A stretch of DNA of 64,000 bases, from the NCBI GenBank assembly GCA_018970175.1, contig JAGWWV010000006.1:1-64000 (forward strand). The letters are read 5' to 3'. This stretch comes from Acidobacteriota bacterium. GTDB lineage: Bacteria > Actinomycetota > Acidimicrobiia > Acidimicrobiales > Ilumatobacteraceae. Each line of letters begins with the position of its first letter. Position 1 is the stretch's first letter. This document shows, one piece after another, positions 36,871 through 46,688 of this stretch. Position numbers and translations under genes: made by a program. Under the pieces are notes generated by a model, which ran no database searches, was not told the DNA's origin, and saw only the letters and a list, made by a program, of their open reading frames with translations.

Positions 36871-38832
36871 GTGCTCGGCGGCGCACCGATGGTGGTGGGT
36901 TCGGCACCCTGGGTGAACGCTTCCCCCACGGAGCGGGCCGCTGCAGAGCGTTCATGGGAAGAAACGCGCCCACTCGCAGGCGCGTTCACGCACGAGTTTC
37001 GACTGTTGTCGTCGGACGGTGACGAACGCTGGATCTCTCTTCACCTCGAACCCGTGCGCGACACCTCGGGGAAGCTCACTGGTTACGTCGGAACCGCGGC
37101 CGACCACACCGACATGGTCACGCGACGCACGTTGTCGGAACAACTCGTCGGCTTGCTCGATGTCAGTGCCGATGCGGTACTGGTCTTCGACCGCGCAGGT
37201 CGGATGCTTTTCTGCAACGACGGCGCCAAGCAACTCGTCGGAGTCACCGACGCCGACAACGACACGGTTGCCGACACGTTCCTGCGTGCGATCCGCGATC
37301 AGGTACCCCGCGAGGTGTTGAACGCCTCGCCCACCCTCGCCGGACCCGAAGAGAACCGATGGATGGGCGAAGTCGGCTTCCGTGGTCCCGATGGCATCGT
37401 TCGCACGCTCGCCCTCACCTTGCAGGTCGTGCGTGATTCGGCAGGTGTGGTGCAGCACTTCAGTGCCATCGCCCGCGACATCACCGAGACCAAGCAACTG
37501 CACGACGAACTCACCCGACAGGCCACCCACGACGCGCGCACGGGCCTTCCGAACCGCGTCCTCTTTCTGCGTCGTCTCGCCGAGGCACTCGAAAAGGACC
37601 GAACGCTGAAGTCGGGGTGCGCGGTCATGTTCGTCGACCTCGATCGCCTGAAGATCGTGAACGACACGATGGGTCACGACGTCGGCGACGTCCTCATCTC
37701 GAACATCTCCAAGCGCATCGTCAACGCCACCCGACCGTCCGACACCGTCGCCCGCAACGGTGGCGATGAATTCGTCGTGTTGTGCGACGGCGTCACCGAC
37801 GAGCACATCGCCGTCGACATCGCGAATCGCATCCTCCAGGCGGTCACCGGCCAGATGGTGCTGCAGGGCACCGAGGTCTTCACGAGCGCGAGCATCGGCA
37901 TCGCAATGTCGACCCAGCAGCTTCTCGCCGAACACTCACCCGCCGACGCGGCGCAGATCCTTCTGAACAACGCCGACACGGCGATGTACCGGGCGAAGCA
38001 ACGCGGCCGCGGCAGGGCCGAGGTCTACAGCGAGGCGATGCGCGCCGAGGCGCGCGAACGCGTGGTCCTCACGAACGCCCTCGAGCGTGCGCTCGCCACC
38101 GGACAAATGCGGCTCGTCTACCAGCCCATCGTCTCGGCACACACCGGCCGCAACGCCGGTGTCGAGGCCTACCTACGCTGGGACCACCCCGAACGTGGCG
38201 AGCTCACTCCACCCACCTTCATTCCCGTCGCAGAAGAATCGGGAATGATCGGACCTCTCGGCGATTTCGTCGTCGCGCGGGCGTGCGGCGACCTGCGCGG
38301 TTGGATCGACGCGGGTCTCGTCGATCGGTCATTCGCACTGCACGTCAACGTGTCGGCGAAGCAGCTCACCGATTCATCGTTCGTCGATCGCACGCTCACC
38401 GCACTGCGCGATGCCGGCCTCGAAGCGGGGCAACTCGTCGTTGAAGTGATCGAAAAGACGGTTCTCGACGACAACCCCGGCATCGGCCGCAGCATCAACG
38501 CACTGAAGCGCGCCGGCATCCGAATCGCCATCGACGACTTCGGCAGTGGATTCTCGTCTCTCTCGTCGCTGCGCAACTTCCCCGCCGACGTGCTGAAGCT
38601 CGACGGCTCGCTGGTGCGCGACATCGGACGCGACGGGTACGACGACCCGATCGTGCGCTCGATCATTCAGCTCGCCCATTCACTCGACATGACCGTGGTC
38701 GCCGAATGGGTCAGCACCGAAGAACAGATGAAGCGCCTTCGTGTCCTTGGCTGTGATCACCTGCAGGGCAACCGGATCGGCGAGCCCGCGTCAGCCGACG
38801 AGTTCGCCCGAACGCTTTCGCGCGTGCGCTGA
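36871..38832 (+). CDS. PAS-GGDEF-EAL domain protein (c-di-GMP turnover); coding probably begins upstream of 36871
   Basis: DELTRQATHDARTGLPNRVLFLRRLAEAL, RNGGDEFVVL, VEAYLRWDHPERG (degenerate EAL), IDDFGSGFSSLSSLRNFPADVLKLD; PAS-like residues continue in frame upstream to 36724. Confidence 0.88.
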   Translation: MLGGAPMVVGSAPWVNASPTERAAAERSWEETRPLAGAFTHEFRLLSSDGDERWISLHLEPVRDTSGKLTGYVGTAADHTDMVTRRTLSEQLVGLLDVSADAVLVFDRAGRMLFCNDGAKQLVGVTDADNDTVADTFLRAIRDQVPREVLNASPTLAGPEENRWMGEVGFRGPDGIVRTLALTLQVVRDSAGVVQHFSAIARDITETKQLHDELTRQATHDARTGLPNRVLFLRRLAEALEKDRTLKSGCAVMFVDLDRLKIVNDTMGHDVGDVLISNISKRIVNATRPSDTVARNGGDEFVVLCDGVTDEHIAVDIANRILQAVTGQMVLQGTEVFTSASIGIAMSTQQLLAEHSPADAAQILLNNADTAMYRAKQRGRGRAEVYSEAMRAEARERVVLTNALERALATGQMRLVYQPIVSAHTGRNAGVEAYLRWDHPERGELTPPTFIPVAEESGMIGPLGDFVVARACGDLRGWIDAGLVDRSFALHVNVSAKQLTDSSFVDRTLTALRDAGLEAGQLVVEVIEKTVLDDNPGIGRSINALKRAGIRIAIDDFGSGFSSLSSLRNFPADVLKLDGSLVRDIGRDGYDDPIVRSIIQLAHSLDMTVVAEWVSTEEQMKRLRVLGCDHLQGNRIGEPASADEFARTLSRVR

Positions 38833-38833
38833 C

Positions 38834-39826
38834 TCAGCCCGCCGGCACAGGCGCAGGACCGGGCGGTGGGCCGACGCCCGCAAAAAAGGCGAGGGTTTCT
38901 TTCGAGTTTCCGCCCAGCTTCACCACGGCCATGCCCGCCTCGGTGTCTTGGTACACCTCGAGTCCGAAGTTCGCGATGTTGCCGTCGGCGGCGGGGCGCA
39001 TGCTCTTCAGGAACGAGGGCATGTCGAGGTTCGCGTCGACGGTCACCGTCGAGGTGACGGCGTGGATGACGTCGCCAGCCTTGAACGGGTTCGCAGCCGC
39101 GTACTTCGCGGCCTGCCGCAACATCAGGGTGATGAACTCGCGCTGACGCGCCGAACGACCGATGTCCCCCGTTCCTTCGAGCACCCACTCACCTTTGATT
39201 CGCTGTTGGTAGTGACGGCTTCGCGCGTAGCGCAACGCGCCGATGCCCGTGAGGCGATTGCAGCCCTTGCGGACCCACAACCCGATGTGCGTGTCGCGCG
39301 CCTGATAGGGCGCACACAGAGTGACACCGCCGATGGCATTGACGAGATCCTTGAAGCCCTGGAAATTGACCTCGATGTAGTGGTGGATGGGAATGCCGAA
39401 GTTGGCGGTGACCGTGCGAACGAGCATTGCCGCGCCGAGGTTGTACGTCGCGTTGATGCGGTTCGACTTCTCGCCGTTGCCGATTCGCACCCACAGGTCA
39501 CGGGGGAACGACGTGATCGACAGAGTGCTCGTCTTCTTCTCGTGCCGCAGCACCATGATCGTGTCGCTGCGCTGGCCGCCGACGTCGCCCGACGAGCCGA
39601 TGACGTTGAAGTCGGACTCCGTCGGGTCGATGCCTTCGCGACTGTCCGACCCGACCAGAAGGAAGTTCTCGAATTCTGGGTTCGGCGCGGCGAGGTCGGT
39701 GACCACCTCGGTGTTGCGCTTCACGTCTTTCATCTGGCTCTTCGCACCCGACACGAGACCCGTTGCGCCCGCGAACGCGACAACGGCCGCGAGACACGCG
39801 GCAATGACGAATCGCGTTGCCTTCAC
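38834..39826 (-). CDS. LCP (LytR-CpsA-Psr) family protein
   Basis: FLLVGSDSREG, GGQRSDTIMVLRHEKKTSTLSITSFPRDLWV; YARSRHYQQR. Confidence 0.92.
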   Translation of the reverse strand: MKATRFVIAACLAAVVAFAGATGLVSGAKSQMKDVKRNTEVVTDLAAPNPEFENFLLVGSDSREGIDPTESDFNVIGSSGDVGGQRSDTIMVLRHEKKTSTLSITSFPRDLWVRIGNGEKSNRINATYNLGAAMLVRTVTANFGIPIHHYIEVNFQGFKDLVNAIGGVTLCAPYQARDTHIGLWVRKGCNRLTGIGALRYARSRHYQQRIKGEWVLEGTGDIGRSARQREFITLMLRQAAKYAAANPFKAGDVIHAVTSTVTVDANLDMPSFLKSMRPAADGNIANFGLEVYQDTEAGMAVVKLGGNSKETLAFFAGVGPPPGPAPVPAG

Positions 39827-39844
39827 GTCAAACCAACGTAGCCG

Positions 39845-40651
39845 CTAGTCGGTACTTCGGAGATGCACCACGTCGGCGGTGTCGATGCGGTGCGTGACGG
39901 CACACTCGTCGACGATTCGCAGGCGACCGTCGCGTTCGACACCCAGGGCACGGCCCGTGATGGCTTCGCCGTCGGGAAGCTCGCAGCGGACTTTCGAACC
40001 GGTTGTCGTGAGAAGGTTTTCGTAGGTCGCAAATGCTTCGTCGACGCCCAACGCTTCGAGTTCGTCGAACACATCGAGAATGCGCAGAAGAATCGCGTGC
40101 GGGTCCGCCTTCGACACGGAATCGTCGGCTTCGGCTTTCACGCATGTCGCAGGAGCCACGTCGGGTGGCGGAGCCCACCCCACGTTCAGTCCCATGCCAA
40201 CGACCACATCGACACGGCCATCGGTCGCGACGGTTCCGGCCTGGGCGAGAATCCCGGCGATCTTCGTTGCGACCTCGCCTTTCGCGACGACGACGTCGTT
40301 CGGCCACTTGAGGCCCGCCGGGATTCCGAACTCGCGACGCAACACCAGCGCACACGCGCTGCCGAGCACCTGCGTCACGCGGTGGGCCGGTTCGGGGACA
40401 CGCCTGAAGTGAAGCGAGACGAGCAGGTTGGTTCCGGGGGGCGCCTGCCACGTGCGCCCCAGACGCCCGCGACCCGCCGTTTGGTGGTCGGTCCGCAAAA
40501 CGGCCCGATCGGGCAACCCCGAGGCGCTGAGGGCGAGCAGATCGGCGTTCGTCGACCCCGTCTCGGCCACGGTCCGGACGAGCCACCGCCCGTGCCGTTC
40601 GACCCCATTTTCCGTCCCATTTTCGAGCCAGTTCGCATTCACCCCGTCCAT
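39845..40651 (-). CDS. birA: Biotin--[acetyl-CoA-carboxylase] ligase
   Basis: ETGSTNADLLALSASGLPDRAVLRTDHQTAGRGRLGRTW; LKWPNDVVVAKGEVATKIAGIL. Confidence 0.92.
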   Translation of the reverse strand: MDGVNANWLENGTENGVERHGRWLVRTVAETGSTNADLLALSASGLPDRAVLRTDHQTAGRGRLGRTWQAPPGTNLLVSLHFRRVPEPAHRVTQVLGSACALVLRREFGIPAGLKWPNDVVVAKGEVATKIAGILAQAGTVATDGRVDVVVGMGLNVGWAPPPDVAPATCVKAEADDSVSKADPHAILLRILDVFDELEALGVDEAFATYENLLTTTGSKVRCELPDGEAITGRALGVERDGRLRIVDECAVTHRIDTADVVHLRSTD

Positions 40652-40670
40652 CGCACCAACATTGTCACTC

Positions 40671-42440
40671 GTGCTCAAGAAAATCCTCATCGCCAACCGT
40701 GGAGAAATCGCCGTCCGTGTCATTCGGGCCGCCCGAGAGATGGGGATCAAGACCGTCGCGGTCTACTCGGAACTCGACCGCAACTCGCTTCACGTGCGTC
40801 TCGCCGACGAGGCGTACGCACTCGGCGGACAAACCGCTGCCGAGAGTTACCTGAACACCGAGGCAATTCTCGACGCCATCAAGAAGAGCGGCGCCGACGG
40901 CGTGCACCCCGGTTACGGATTCTTCAGCGAGAATGCCGACTTCGCACAGGCGATCACCGAACTCGGCGTCGAGTTCATCGGACCACCGCCCGCGGCAATC
41001 ATCGAGATGGGTGACAAAGTGTCGAGCCGCATCGCCGCACAGCGCGGCGGAGCACCCATCGTTCCCGGTACGACCGAGTTCGCCAAGTCGGCCAAGGAGA
41101 TCGAAGACTTCGGCAAGAAGGTCGGCTTCCCCGTGGCCATCAAGGCCGCATTCGGCGGTGGCGGACGGGGCATGAAAGTGGTCCACGCAGCCGCCGACGT
41201 GAAGGAAGCCATGGACTCTGCACAGCGCGAGGCCAAGGCATTTTTCGGTCGCGACGAGGTGTACGTCGAGAAGTACCTCACGTGGCCGCGCCACATCGAG
41301 GTGCAGTTGGTCGGCGACAAGCACGGCAACGTCGTGTGGGTGAGCACGCGCGACTGTTCCGCGCAGCGTCGCCACCAGAAGCTGATCGAAGAGGCACCGG
41401 CCGGCGCACTGCCCGACGGCGTCGAAGACGCGATGGGCGAGGCCGCCGTCAAGGCGGCAAAGGCCGTGGGCTACTACAACGCGGGCACGGTCGAGTTCAT
41501 CTACCAGGACGGAGAGTTCTTCTTCCTCGAGATGAACACCCGCCTCCAAGTCGAGCACCCCGTCACCGAGGCGATCACCGGCATCGACCTGGTCGAGTGG
41601 CAGATCCGCGTCGCATCGGGCGAGAAACTCCCGATGACCCAGAAGCAGGTGGTCGCACAACGTCGCGGCCATGCGATCGAAATCCGCATCAACGCCGAGA
41701 ACCCGGCCGGCGGCAAGTTCCTTCCCTCCCCCGGAACCATCACCAAACTCGTCACGCCAGACGGCTTCGGCGTGCGGTTCGACGGCGGATACGAATCGGG
41801 TGACACCGTCAGCCAGTACTACGACAACCTCGTCGGCAAGTTGATCGTGTGGGGCAAAGACCGCAACACCGCCATCTCGCGCACGATTCGTGCACTGAAC
41901 GAGATGGTGGTCGAGGGCGTGCACACCACCATTCCCGCCGACATCGCAATTCTCGAACACCCCGACTTCGTCGCGTACGAACATTCCACCAAGTGGGTCG
42001 AAGAGCGCCTCGATCTTTCCAACGTCGGCGGTGCAGCCCCTGCACCCTCGGGCGATGAAGCGGAAGCACTCGTCGAGCGCAAGACAACCGTCGAAGTCAA
42101 CGGCAAGCGTTTCGCGGTGAAGATGTGGGTCCCCGAAGGCCAGATGGTGGCGTCGTCAGGTCCGGCCAAGGCGAAGAAGCCGGCGCGCGCGGCGTCGTCG
42201 GGCGGCGGTGGCGCGGGCGGCTCGGGCAGTGGCGATGTCGTCGTGCCGATGCAGGGCACCATCGTCAAGGTTCTCGTCGAAGTCGGCCAGGACGTCGAGG
42301 CCGGCCAAGCCGTTGTCGTCCTCGAAGCGATGAAGATGGAGAACCAGATCCAGGCCGAGAAGTCGGGCAAGGTGAAAGAGATCAAGGTGAAGGCCGGCGA
42401 CACGGTCGGCTCGGGCGACATCGTCGCCGTCATCGAATAA
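40671..42440 (+). CDS. Acetyl/propionyl-CoA carboxylase alpha subunit (biotin carboxylase + BCCP)
   Basis: LKKILIANRGEIAVRVIRAAREMGIKTVAVYSE; biotinylation motif VVLEAMKMEN. Confidence 0.95.
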   Translation: MLKKILIANRGEIAVRVIRAAREMGIKTVAVYSELDRNSLHVRLADEAYALGGQTAAESYLNTEAILDAIKKSGADGVHPGYGFFSENADFAQAITELGVEFIGPPPAAIIEMGDKVSSRIAAQRGGAPIVPGTTEFAKSAKEIEDFGKKVGFPVAIKAAFGGGGRGMKVVHAAADVKEAMDSAQREAKAFFGRDEVYVEKYLTWPRHIEVQLVGDKHGNVVWVSTRDCSAQRRHQKLIEEAPAGALPDGVEDAMGEAAVKAAKAVGYYNAGTVEFIYQDGEFFFLEMNTRLQVEHPVTEAITGIDLVEWQIRVASGEKLPMTQKQVVAQRRGHAIEIRINAENPAGGKFLPSPGTITKLVTPDGFGVRFDGGYESGDTVSQYYDNLVGKLIVWGKDRNTAISRTIRALNEMVVEGVHTTIPADIAILEHPDFVAYEHSTKWVEERLDLSNVGGAAPAPSGDEAEALVERKTTVEVNGKRFAVKMWVPEGQMVASSGPAKAKKPARAASSGGGGAGGSGSGDVVVPMQGTIVKVLVEVGQDVEAGQAVVVLEAMKMENQIQAEKSGKVKEIKVKAGDTVGSGDIVAVIE

Positions 42441-42450
42441 CAGTTATTCG
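42434..42450. repeat. 17-bp perfect palindrome CGAATAAC-A-GTTATTCG spanning the stop of the carboxylase gene
   Basis: Directly visible. Confidence 0.8.
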
Positions 42451-42470
42451 GCGGCTGTGTTCAACCGGCA

Positions 42471-42493
42471 TGACGCCGCCTATTCGGCGGCGT
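42471..42493. repeat. Hairpin GACGCCGCC-TATTC-GGCGGCGTC at the end of the flavoprotein gene (no T-run)
   Basis: 9-bp perfect arms, 5-nt loop. Confidence 0.75.
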
Positions 42494-43841
42494 CGAGAAG
42501 TGCTTCGGCGAGAGCCGGGTGCACGAAGAGGGTGTCGAGCAGGTCGGCCACTTTGAGATGTGCCGTCACCGCAAGCGCGATGACACTGATCAGTTCGCCG
42601 GCGTGACGCCCGACGATGGTGCCGCCCAACACCTGGCCGGTGTTCGGGTCGGAGATTAACTTCACGAACCCGCGTGGGTCGTTGTGGATGAGCGCCTTGG
42701 CGGTCGATGAAAACGGCACCTTGGTGACACGGATCTTCCGGCCGTCGGCGAAGGCTTCGGCCTCGGCAAGACCCACGTCGGCGATTTCGGGCTGGGTGAA
42801 AATGGCCGACGCCGCCTTGTCGTAGTCGAGATGGCGGTGGGTCGCGCGGTTCGCACCCATCACGTGTTCGGCGATCTTTCGTCCCTGCATCGATGCGACC
42901 GATGACAGAGGCAACTTCCCACTGACGTCACCCGCGGCGTAGATGCCCTTCACATTTGTTTCGCAGTGGCGGTCGATGTTGACGTAACCGCGGGGGTCGA
43001 GCTCGACGCCGGCGATGTCGAGACCGAGTCCCTCGACGTTCGGTTCGGAACCGATGGCGAGCACGGCGTGCGTTGCGCGAACTTCCCGTCCGTCGTCGCA
43101 CTTCACCACGACACCATCGCCTTGGTGGTCGATGGCTGTGGCACGCGCACCCTTCAGAAGCTTGACACCGCGGTTCAGGAAGGAATCTTCCAGTGCGGCC
43201 GCTGCCTCGGGATCCTTGCCGGGAAGAACCTGTTGGCGACTGACGACGAGGGTGACGTCGGCGCCGAACGAAGCGAACATGTGGACGAATTCCACGCCGG
43301 TCACGCCCGAGCCGACGACCGCGATGCTCTTCGGGAACACCTTCGGTGGGTAGCAATCACGCGTGGTGAGGATGCGTTCACCGTCGGGCTTGCACCAATC
43401 GGGGATGCGCGGCCGCGAACCCGTCGCCACGAGGAAGGCGTCACCCTGCAGCGTCTGTTCGCCGTCGGCCGTACGAACCGCGACCTCTTTCGGACCGACG
43501 AAACGGGCTTCACCCCGGATGATCGTCACGCCCTGGCTCTCGAGCAGCTGGGTCGTGGTGCCCTGCAGGCGGTTGACGATGCCACCGATGCGCTCGGCCA
43601 ACGAGTCGACGTCGATTTCCACGTCGTGCTGCTCGATTCCCATGCCGGCAAAGCGCTTTGTTGCGCTCATCGCGCCGCCGGTTGCGATCATCGCCTTCGA
43701 GGGGATGCAGTCGAGCAGATGCGCACCCCCACCGACGATCTCGCGTTCGATCATCACGACTTCGGCGCCGAGTCGTGCCGCCCACGTGGCGGCGGAGTTT
43801 CCCGCCGGACCACCACCGATGATGATGAACCGAAGTGTCAC
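42480..43841 (-). CDS. Dihydrolipoamide dehydrogenase-like NAD(P)H-dependent flavoprotein (LpdA-like, class I pyridine nucleotide-disulfide family)
   Basis: FIIIGGGPAGNSAATWAARLGAEVVMIER; VVGSGVTGVEFVHMFASFGADVTLV; IYAAGDVSGKLPLSSVASMQGR. Confidence 0.87.
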   Translation of the reverse strand: MTLRFIIIGGGPAGNSAATWAARLGAEVVMIEREIVGGGAHLLDCIPSKAMIATGGAMSATKRFAGMGIEQHDVEIDVDSLAERIGGIVNRLQGTTTQLLESQGVTIIRGEARFVGPKEVAVRTADGEQTLQGDAFLVATGSRPRIPDWCKPDGERILTTRDCYPPKVFPKSIAVVGSGVTGVEFVHMFASFGADVTLVVSRQQVLPGKDPEAAAALEDSFLNRGVKLLKGARATAIDHQGDGVVVKCDDGREVRATHAVLAIGSEPNVEGLGLDIAGVELDPRGYVNIDRHCETNVKGIYAAGDVSGKLPLSSVASMQGRKIAEHVMGANRATHRHLDYDKAASAIFTQPEIADVGLAEAEAFADGRKIRVTKVPFSSTAKALIHNDPRGFVKLISDPNTGQVLGGTIVGRHAGELISVIALAVTAHLKVADLLDTLFVHPALAEALLDAAE

Positions 43842-43851
43842 AACCTGCAGG

Positions 43852-45090
43852 CTATCGGTCGCGGTTGACGACGTTCGGGCAATACTTCGAAGGAAAGTCG
43901 ATGTTGTCGCGTCGTTCACCGACGTATTCGAAATGCATCCCATCGGCAGGCGTGAAGTTTCCACCCCATGCGAATCCCCAACCGCGGAAGATGCGCACGA
44001 CGCGGCAGTCGAGATTCGGCGGACGCCCCTGTGAGTTCGTCGTCGTGTTCAAGTCGAAGGCCATGCCCCACGAGTGCCGTGACAAATACCCCAACCCTCC
44101 GGAGATTCGGTTCAACCGCGGATAGAAACAACCGCCGTACTTGTTGGTGTTGTCGACGTCGATGAGATCGTCGAGGCCGGCCCGTTTGATTTCATTGAGC
44201 GCACCCTGCAAGGGAGCCCAGATTCGACGGTGACACGCTGCGCGCACCGGAATCCCCTCGAAGAAGCGCCGGGGAGTGATGTTCGATCGGATCCAATCGG
44301 TATCAGCGGTGATCGCGCCGGACTTTGACATCGAATACGCGAACTCCCCGACGAGGAGTTTCGCCTCGCCGAGACCCAGCGTCGCATCGGGATTCTTTCC
44401 CTCCCAGGTACGACGCACGCGGTAGTTCATTCCGTTCACGAAACCCGCCGCAGCGAGCGCCGACGCCGCCGTATCCGGGTTGCGGAACCCCGTGACGGTG
44501 TACCGCGTGATGGTCGTCGCACCCAATCTGTCGGCTTGCTGCGGCGACACCAGGAGATCACCGCCACCGATGATCTCGTCGTCTGCGACAAAGCCGATCG
44601 TGAACGTGAGGGGACGTTGACGGCGCCCGAGCAGCGTCACGACATCGCCGACTCGCGCCCGGCGGTACCGTGCGGAACTCTCCCCGATCACGATTCCGCC
44701 GGCAGCGAGAGCATCGGCCGCCTCGACCGACATCAGATTGCGCACCACCTCGTCGGGCTGCACGGTCACCGACATCGGCACCTGCATCCCGCGTTTGACC
44801 CGCTGCACGACCTCACCCTCGCGGCGCACGAGCGTGAGACCGACCATTGCCGCCCGCCCGGGGTACGCCTCGGCTCCGATGTCCGAGGCAACGTCCCTGA
44901 TGCGTGCACGGACGGCGAGCGAGATTCCGCCCGGTCGGGAAATGGAAATCGCGTGCTTCAACGGCGCGGTCCATTCACGCGTCACCGGCAACGGGACGTT
45001 CGCCGTGTCGGCATCAACCGGTGAAGAGATTGCCGCGGGAAGCAACACCGTCGCCGCGACCAAGATCGTCGTGAGTCGCCGCGTCGTCAT
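43852..45090 (-). CDS. Secreted M15-family metallopeptidase (D-Ala-D-Ala carboxypeptidase-like)
   Basis: Signal peptide; GGLGYLSRHSWGMAFDLNTTTN ... FRGWGFAWGGNFTPADGMHFEYVG. Confidence 0.82.
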   Translation of the reverse strand: MTTRRLTTILVAATVLLPAAISSPVDADTANVPLPVTREWTAPLKHAISISRPGGISLAVRARIRDVASDIGAEAYPGRAAMVGLTLVRREGEVVQRVKRGMQVPMSVTVQPDEVVRNLMSVEAADALAAGGIVIGESSARYRRARVGDVVTLLGRRQRPLTFTIGFVADDEIIGGGDLLVSPQQADRLGATTITRYTVTGFRNPDTAASALAAAGFVNGMNYRVRRTWEGKNPDATLGLGEAKLLVGEFAYSMSKSGAITADTDWIRSNITPRRFFEGIPVRAACHRRIWAPLQGALNEIKRAGLDDLIDVDNTNKYGGCFYPRLNRISGGLGYLSRHSWGMAFDLNTTTNSQGRPPNLDCRVVRIFRGWGFAWGGNFTPADGMHFEYVGERRDNIDFPSKYCPNVVNRDR

Positions 45091-45099
45091 CAAACGACA

Positions 45100-45128
45100 A
45101 CGGTAGTTGTGGGCCCACGCACTACCGT
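45100..45128. promoter_or_regulatory. Divergent TACCGT boxes for the M15 peptidase (-) and lysS (+) genes
   Basis: acggta 45100-45105 (9 nt from ATG at 45090) and taccgt 45123-45128 (8 nt from GTG at 45137). Confidence 0.55.
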
Positions 45129-45136
45129 GGGAACCC

Positions 45137-46654
45137 GTGAGTGACTCCCCCGATACGCCCGCCGCAGAAGTCGAACACGGCCTCGCGGCCGAGCGGAGCC
45201 GTCGTCTCGACCTGATCGCCGCGATGCGCGACGAGGGCACCAACCCGTACCCGTACCGTTTCGATCGCACGCACACCCTCGCCGCAATCCGCGCCGCGCA
45301 CGGCGGGCTCGAGGCAGGTACCGAAACCGAGGTCGCCGTCGCGGTTGCGGGTCGCATCCTGCTGAAGCGCGACCAGGGCAAATTGATCTTTGCCACCTTG
45401 CGCGACCGTGACGACGAGATCCAGTTGTTCGTATCAAAGTCCGTCGTCGGCGACGAACTCTTCGCCCGCATCGGCGATCTCGATCTCGGCGACTGGGTGG
45501 GCGTGTACGGCACCGTGATGACGACCCGTAAAGGCGAACTGTCGGTCAAGGTGTCCGGTCTCGAACTTCTCGCCAAGGCCGTGCGCCCGCTGCCCGACAA
45601 GTGGCACGGTCTCACCGACACAGACACCCGCTACCGACAGCGTTACGCCGACCTCATCTCGAACGACGATGCACGGCGCGCCTTCGCCGTTCGCCACTCG
45701 ATCATCGCCTCGTTCCGCCGCACCCTCGCCGCGAAGGACTTCATCGAAGTCGAAACCCCGGTGCTGCACGTCGAGGCGGGTGGCGCCCACGCCCGGCCGT
45801 TCACCACCCATCACAACGCGCTCGACATGGGTCTGTACCTGCGCATCGCACTCGAGCTGCACCTGAAACGTCTAATCGTCGGAGGCATGGAGCGCGTGTA
45901 CGAAATCGGCCGCGTGTTCCGCAACGAAGGAATCTCGCCGCGCCACAACCCTGAATTCACGATGATGGAGCTGTACCAGGCTTTCGGCGACTACAGCGAC
46001 GTGATGGCGATCACCGAGGAACTGTTCGCTGCCGCGGCGCGCGATGCAATCGGCACCACTGTCGTCGATGTGAACGGCTCGTCCGTCGACCTCGCCCAGC
46101 CCTTCCGACGCGTGCGCATGGTCGACCTCGTTCAGGAGAAGACCGGCGTTGCCGTGCACCCGTCCCAACCCGTCGACGACCTTCGTGCGCTCGCCGCCAT
46201 GCACGGTGTCCGTACCGAACCTCAGTGGGGATCGGGGAAGATCATCGAGGAGCTCTTCGAGGCGCTGGCGGAACACGAACTGATCGCCCCAACCTTCGTC
46301 ACGGGTCACCCCGTCGAAATCAGCCCACTCGCCCGCGTCGACCGCAACGACCCGCACCTCACGGAACGGTTCGAACTGTTCGTCGGCGGACGCGAACTGG
46401 CCAACGGTTACAGCGAGTTGAACGACCCCGTCGAACAGCGCCTGCGCTTCGAGGACGAACAGCGCGCGAAAGAGGCCGGCAACGCCGAGGCCGGAACGGT
46501 CGACGAGGACTACCTCCGTGCCCTCGAATTCGGCATGCCGCCCACGGGCGGTCTCGGAATCGGCATGGACCGGCTCACGATGTTGATCGCCAACGTGCCG
46601 ACCATCCGCGACGTCATCCTCTTCCCCACCCTGCGACCCGAGGTTCTCGACTGA
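45137..46654 (+). CDS. lysS: Lysine--tRNA ligase (class II)
   Basis: [68 protein letters not shown]. Confidence 0.95.
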   Translation: MSDSPDTPAAEVEHGLAAERSRRLDLIAAMRDEGTNPYPYRFDRTHTLAAIRAAHGGLEAGTETEVAVAVAGRILLKRDQGKLIFATLRDRDDEIQLFVSKSVVGDELFARIGDLDLGDWVGVYGTVMTTRKGELSVKVSGLELLAKAVRPLPDKWHGLTDTDTRYRQRYADLISNDDARRAFAVRHSIIASFRRTLAAKDFIEVETPVLHVEAGGAHARPFTTHHNALDMGLYLRIALELHLKRLIVGGMERVYEIGRVFRNEGISPRHNPEFTMMELYQAFGDYSDVMAITEELFAAAARDAIGTTVVDVNGSSVDLAQPFRRVRMVDLVQEKTGVAVHPSQPVDDLRALAAMHGVRTEPQWGSGKIIEELFEALAEHELIAPTFVTGHPVEISPLARVDRNDPHLTERFELFVGGRELANGYSELNDPVEQRLRFEDEQRAKEAGNAEAGTVDEDYLRALEFGMPPTGGLGIGMDRLTMLIANVPTIRDVILFPTLRPEVLD

Positions 46655-46688
46655 GCCTCGTCCACCTCACCGCGACAGGAGACACGAC

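Noticed and set aside
43852-45627. 591-aa minus-strand ORF as one secreted peptidase
   Set aside because: Residues upstream of MTTRRLTTILVAATVLLPA (45090) are a shadow of lysS; signal peptide and TACCGT box support the shorter gene
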